Source: Cylindrotheca closterium (Eukaryota; Bacillariophyta; Bacillariophyceae; Bacillariales; Bacillariaceae). Taken from it: DNA of 64,000 nt. The DNA lies in contig CAKOGP040000002.1 of assembly GCA_933822405.4 (NCBI GenBank), forward strand, positions 250,599-314,598, read 5' to 3'. Numbering within the stretch: position 1 is the stretch's first letter; each line of letters starts with the position of its first letter. Below the pieces are notes generated by a model. The model saw nothing but the letters and a program-made list of their open reading frames with translations, ran no database searches and was not told the DNA's origin. Of this stretch, positions 60,184-64,000 are shown piece by piece. Position numbers and translations under genes: made by a program.

Positions 60184-62211
60184 TTATATTTGTTCATCTA
60201 TGTCTTCGTTGTGAATGGCGTGGTAGATTTCGGGACTGACGTTGATGTACTGATTGAAGTGTGCCAACTGACCCTTGATGGAGTCTCGGATTTCGTCCTC
60301 TTTCAGCTTTTCCACTACCACAATGCAAGGTAGGTTGTTTGTCGTTCGGACAACATTGACGCTCAAAAGTCGGAATCTTCCACTCAACTTGCGCACAATC
60401 CGAGTGATTTGAAGGCCACGCAAGACCAACATGACGATTCTACCACCTGGTTTCAGAACGTACCAAGCCGTTCGCAAAAAGATTTCGTACATGGTTTTCA
60501 AGTCCGAAACGTCCTTGTGCCCAGTCATGATACCCCATGGCAAGTTGCTAATGATAGCATCCACAGAATCATCCTCGAGATGTTTTCGAAGTCCTCTTGC
60601 GTCACAGCAAACAAACTTGCAAACATCATCGCCACAATTCTCGGCCACAGCATTTTGTTTCGCTCCATTGGCACTCCTTCTCGATACGTCCATTCCAACA
60701 CAGAAAAGTTTCTTATGGTACACTTCAAGCGCCTCCAATATCAATGTTCCACTTCCACAAAATGGGTCGGCGATGCGATCGCCAGCCGTAATGTCTGCCA
60801 ATCGCACCATGGCATAGGCAAGGTTGGTCTTGATGGTGACAGCATTGCGGAACTGTAGAAAATGCCTTTCCTTGGACAAGTCGTTGACATTGAGCTGGGT
60901 TGCTACTACCACTTGATATCCAATGACAAAGACATAGACACAGACATCGTAATCCTCCATTTTGGGCTTGATCTTCGAGTAGTATTCCACCATGGCACCA
61001 CCCATTTCGAACTGCACTTGGGAAGACTGAAAGGCATGTGGACCACCAATTCGTTCACAAGTGACGCGGAAGGTGCCCTTTCCTAATTTCTCCAAAGGAG
61101 GGACTGACATTTTCCCTTCTACCAGTTGTTTCTTGTAATATTGGTAGAGTGTCTCGCCGTCGACTTTTGCAGGGTCTTCCCCAATCTCTTCCAATCCAAA
61201 ATGACTGTGATAATTCAAGACGTGCTGCGCCGAGCGCAGATTCAGAAACAGTGAGGTGATTTGGCGAATGAGATCAGTATCGGGTTCCTTTTCCTTGGAC
61301 GAGCAGGCCACCAGTCCATCCAACCCCATAGGGGCAGCGACAATGCTCCACATGTCCATTAGTAATCCAGCGGAGTCTAGTACTTCCGTCATTTCGGCAG
61401 CACAATACCGTTCTGCTCCCAGATTGGTGCTGACCAAGAAATATATTTCGGGATAGTCGGGATCCAATTCTGTGGAACGAACATTGTCGCCAAAGACAGA
61501 CTTGGTCGCATCCGATACCGGAGACCATCCAGAGGCGTCCGCGGCCATGCCATCTGTCAAATTCATGATGCAATTGTCTCGCAATTCGTGTGCTTCTTCC
61601 CCTAACGTCAAGTCACCTTCTTCTTTGCATCGAAATGTAAGATTTATCCGCCCCGTTTCAATCTCGGTTTGTTTCGGCACACTGTGCAAGTATTCCATTT
61701 GACATGCATTTTCCATTATTACGAGGGAGCCATTGGCAAGGTCCAAACTGGCGCGATCTTGGACTCCGTTGACCTTGGAGCGGATCAAAAAATGTCGAGG
61801 GGTTCCCAAACTGATGGATGCAATGGGAGTGCTTCGTCCGACCTCTTCGCGATCGGAATGCCAGCCTATCCGTTGTTGACCATTTTCGTAGTAATTGAGC
61901 AAACAGACGTTGAATTCCACCCTTCGGCCGGCTTCTTTTTCATACCAATCTTCTGCTAGTTTACGAATGTGATCAACTGTTTCATGGAACCCTTGTTGGG
62001 CTGCCCCTGGAGCATCACGATACTTGTAGTCCTCCTCGCCAGTCAAATTGTGATGCAACGAAACCCAGCGATTGATCTTTGCACTTTTTTCCCATTTGAT
62101 TTCCTTTAGCAGTTTCGCATAGTACCCATCAGCATCACCTTTTGGCAAAAAATCTTCATCGTAAAAGACACAGGGAGTTTCCAGCGGGATAAGAAAGTCT
62201 GGATTCACCAT
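60184..62211 (-). CDS. AlkB-type dioxygenase fused to a THUMP methyltransferase
   Basis: This has 675 residues. Residues 1-200 are a 2-oxoglutarate/Fe(II) dioxygenase of AlkB type: metal ligands His118 and Asp120 (GWHSDREE) and His176 (YLHSVPK), with Arg188 and Arg194 (GRINLTFR) for 2-oxoglutarate and substrate. From about 250 on it resembles THUMPD3/Trm14 tRNA guanine-N2 methyltransferases: EIYFLVSTNLGAERYCAAEM opens a THUMP-type region, then RVTCERIGGPHAF, the SAM motif DPFCGSGTLILEAL (about 478-491) and the catalytic NLPWG (about 556-560). It should modify RNA, most likely tRNA; the fusion suggests two successive or linked modifications. No introns and no targeting signal are seen. Confidence 0.88.
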   Translation of the reverse strand: MVNPDFLIPLETPCVFYDEDFLPKGDADGYYAKLLKEIKWEKSAKINRWVSLHHNLTGEEDYKYRDAPGAAQQGFHETVDHIRKLAEDWYEKEAGRRVEFNVCLLNYYENGQQRIGWHSDREEVGRSTPIASISLGTPRHFLIRSKVNGVQDRASLDLANGSLVIMENACQMEYLHSVPKQTEIETGRINLTFRCKEEGDLTLGEEAHELRDNCIMNLTDGMAADASGWSPVSDATKSVFGDNVRSTELDPDYPEIYFLVSTNLGAERYCAAEMTEVLDSAGLLMDMWSIVAAPMGLDGLVACSSKEKEPDTDLIRQITSLFLNLRSAQHVLNYHSHFGLEEIGEDPAKVDGETLYQYYKKQLVEGKMSVPPLEKLGKGTFRVTCERIGGPHAFQSSQVQFEMGGAMVEYYSKIKPKMEDYDVCVYVFVIGYQVVVATQLNVNDLSKERHFLQFRNAVTIKTNLAYAMVRLADITAGDRIADPFCGSGTLILEALEVYHKKLFCVGMDVSRRSANGAKQNAVAENCGDDVCKFVCCDARGLRKHLEDDSVDAIISNLPWGIMTGHKDVSDLKTMYEIFLRTAWYVLKPGGRIVMLVLRGLQITRIVRKLSGRFRLLSVNVVRTTNNLPCIVVVEKLKEDEIRDSIKGQLAHFNQYINVSPEIYHAIHNEDIDEQI

Positions 62212-62636
62212 GGTTGTCTATCTTATTTTCTGTGGTGACGGGTTTCGGTTGCCGATTTACAATCGTTGCAGTCGACTGAGAAAGATCAATGGATGGAATG
62301 TCGTGTCAGAAATCAATCATCATCTCTTGGACGGTGTGATAATTCAAAATGCGAAGTGCGCGGTTTTCGCGGTCATCATAACCGCAATCGTTGCAACTGT
62401 TCGCTCTCTTGCATAAATGCAATCCGAAGTTCGCGGGACATCGTACAATTTTGTACGTAGAGAATACGTAGGATCTGATTGGCGTTGTTCTTTCGTGCTT
62501 CTGGTCGAACCTCGTTCTTTGAGGTTCAATTTGAGGGTGATAGCCCCATTATTCATTATTTGCAACGATTGACATCCATACTTCATTTGGATACCAAAGA
62601 TTACCTATCATTGCTTTCCCATCCTCAAAACGCATC
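62212..62636. promoter_or_regulatory. Divergent spacer, AlkB-THUMP fusion / kinase
   Basis: No separate gene is supported. A 102-codon plus-strand frame at 62479-62784 has no ATG and overlaps the kinase start in another frame. Confidence 0.35.
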
Positions 62637-63899
62637 ATGTGCCGCGGATGCACCCAAGATCGATCTCCTGTTACCGTCCCGGCTAGCCTTACAAAGCCTG
62701 CTGGACGAGCTGCTGCCTTTCGCAAGCGCAGCATGGCACAACGAACCGTCACCAGTATTGAATCCGAAATTGAACTCTTCATGAGCAAATGCTCCTTATT
62801 GGCTTCCTTCGAAGATGAAGAATCTTGCGTCGCCAAGTTTCATCGCAGTGAAATAGAAGTTGGTGAACTTCTGGGGAAGGGTGCCTTCTCGGAAGTGTAT
62901 CAAGTCAAGGCTGTGAACCCATGTTTCGAACACGAATCAGAAGACGAAGAGAACCTTCGATGTGTGGTCCACCAAGCCTGCGAAGCCCAATGCAACGACG
63001 ATGCCGATCAATTCATTGTCAAGCATCTTCGACCAGAGCTTCTGACGCAGCGAACAGCCTTTAACAATGCTGCTGCGGATCTGGTACTCGAAGCCAAGTT
63101 CTTGGCTGCTCTGGAACATCCCAACATTATCAAGATCCATGGTTGGGCAGCCAACGGCGCCTCAAGCTATAATGATGGAAGCCACGACGGATTCTTCATC
63201 ATCCTGGAACAGCTGGACGACATACTGTCAACCCGCATCTCTCGATGGAGAAGGGATCCTTCCTGTGCACCTTCACTGGAGCAACGATTGGAGTACGCTA
63301 CACAGATTGCCTGTGCTCTGCAGTACCTGCATTCCGAGAATATCATCTACAGAGACCTCAAGTGTGATAACATTGGCTTTAAAGATGGAGCTATTCGGCT
63401 CTTTGATCTTGGTCTATGCCGAGAGCTTCCCGAGAATTCCTCTCGAGATGATAAGTTCCTCATGTCCGGTGTCGGTACTCTCCGATACGTGGCACCCGAA
63501 ATCGTGTTGGGTACCGGATACAACTTGGGAGCTGATGTTTACAGCTTTTCCATTGTATTATATGAGCTTTTGGCTCTTGCCAAGCCTTTTGATTTGTACA
63601 ATATTGGCATGTACAAGATGCTCGTCTGTGAAGATGGAGAACGTCCACAACTGGATGCCTCGTCGTTCTTGCCGCAAGAGCTACAAACCCTAATAACCAG
63701 CATGTGGGATACAGAATCATCGCGGCGTCCTACCATGGATCAAATCCACTCGCAGCTATATGATATTCAAAACAAGGCATCACCTGGAGCTCTCAAGAGC
63801 TTGTTTTCATTTCCAAAACGCTTGGTTCGAATGGCCACAGGAAGCTTTTCCGAAGGAACTTCCACTACTGTTACATCAGCTGCTTCGTTAAATAAATAG
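62637..63899 (+). CDS. Serine/threonine protein kinase (TKL-like)
   Basis: This has 420 residues from ATG 62637; Met33 (MAQRTVTS) is an alternative start. The Gly loop is GKGAFSEV (80-87). Lys129 (FIVKHL) comes after an insert of about 30 Cys/Glu-rich residues, unusual inside the N-lobe. Then come Glu152, the catalytic loop YRDLKCDN (238-245), DLG (257-259, in place of DFG) and the activation segment end GTLRYVAPEI. VYSFSIVLYELL is typical of TKL-type kinases. All residues needed for catalysis are present. The C-terminal 40 residues are basic, then Ser/Thr-rich (SEGTSTTVTSAAS). Substrate and pathway are unknown. Confidence 0.9.
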   Translation: MCRGCTQDRSPVTVPASLTKPAGRAAAFRKRSMAQRTVTSIESEIELFMSKCSLLASFEDEESCVAKFHRSEIEVGELLGKGAFSEVYQVKAVNPCFEHESEDEENLRCVVHQACEAQCNDDADQFIVKHLRPELLTQRTAFNNAAADLVLEAKFLAALEHPNIIKIHGWAANGASSYNDGSHDGFFIILEQLDDILSTRISRWRRDPSCAPSLEQRLEYATQIACALQYLHSENIIYRDLKCDNIGFKDGAIRLFDLGLCRELPENSSRDDKFLMSGVGTLRYVAPEIVLGTGYNLGADVYSFSIVLYELLALAKPFDLYNIGMYKMLVCEDGERPQLDASSFLPQELQTLITSMWDTESSRRPTMDQIHSQLYDIQNKASPGALKSLFSFPKRLVRMATGSFSEGTSTTVTSAASLNK

Positions 63900-64000
63900 A
63901 TATATACTATACATAATGGCTACTACATATATACAATTGCAAACATTACTATCAATCATCTTGTGCAGTATACTATACTCTACGCCTCCACAAGCTACGA

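Noticed and set aside
62479..62784. 102-codon frame upstream of and overlapping the kinase start
   Set aside because: It has no ATG start, is in a different frame and overlaps the kinase N-terminus without a splice that joins them.

Overview
The window looks like nuclear DNA of a diatom, probably pennate; the lineage is inferred from content, not from a search. Genes are dense, on both strands, and many carry one to three short GT-AG introns of about 64-234 bases with GTAAG-type donors. Several proteins start with a signal peptide ending in an ASAF-like Phe (TSF, SAF, QAF), the usual entry signal for a secondary red-type plastid. The five DUF6824-type genes and an AcnB-type aconitase with a mitochondrial presequence also fit diatoms.

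Layout. 1-8 kb: an ankyrin-repeat gene cut by the left edge, a small unknown gene, the SUMO ligase NSE2/MMS21, mitochondrial aconitase B, and a tRNA-Thr(UGU) beside a duplicated 3' half of itself. 8-15 kb: a lumenal FKBP, a plastid-targeted unknown, a protein with an ApoL-like hydrophobic hairpin, two unknown loci (one broken, HNH-like) and tRNA-Thr(CGU). 15.6-21 kb: a 1493-residue membrane protein joining an HELAH metallopeptidase-like segment, a class II glutamine amidotransferase fold, a SIS domain, membrane helices and two EF-hands, followed by a decayed copy of its 3' end. 21-32 kb: a TPR protein, glucose-6-phosphate dehydrogenase, VPS4, complex I 24-kDa subunit, a nucleotide-sugar transporter and a CDPK with an altered catalytic loop. 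32.8-40.5 kb: a plastid-targeted unknown and five same-strand DUF6824-type genes, three of them near-identical copies at an exact 1211-bp period. 40.7-45 kb: a double-UBA protein, a plastid-targeted arsenite methyltransferase and a plastid-targeted unknown. 45.7-50.8 kb: three tandem plastid terminal oxidase genes. 50.9-64 kb: bifunctional fucokinase/GDP-fucose pyrophosphorylase, a repeat-rich unknown, two ankyrin-repeat genes, an AlkB-THUMP-methyltransferase fusion and a protein kinase.

The genes do not form one pathway. Themes that recur are plastid redox and stress (three PTOX copies, ArsM, lumenal FKBP), sugar-nucleotide supply (FKGP and an SLC35-type transporter), calcium signalling (CDPK and the EF-hand amidotransferase protein) and local gene amplification (PTOX x3, DUF6824 x5, the partial tRNA and the partial 15.6-kb gene duplicates). 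The best candidate for something undescribed is the 15.6-20.3 kb multidomain protein. All splice sites were assigned by eye from GT-AG consensus, reading frame and family conservation.
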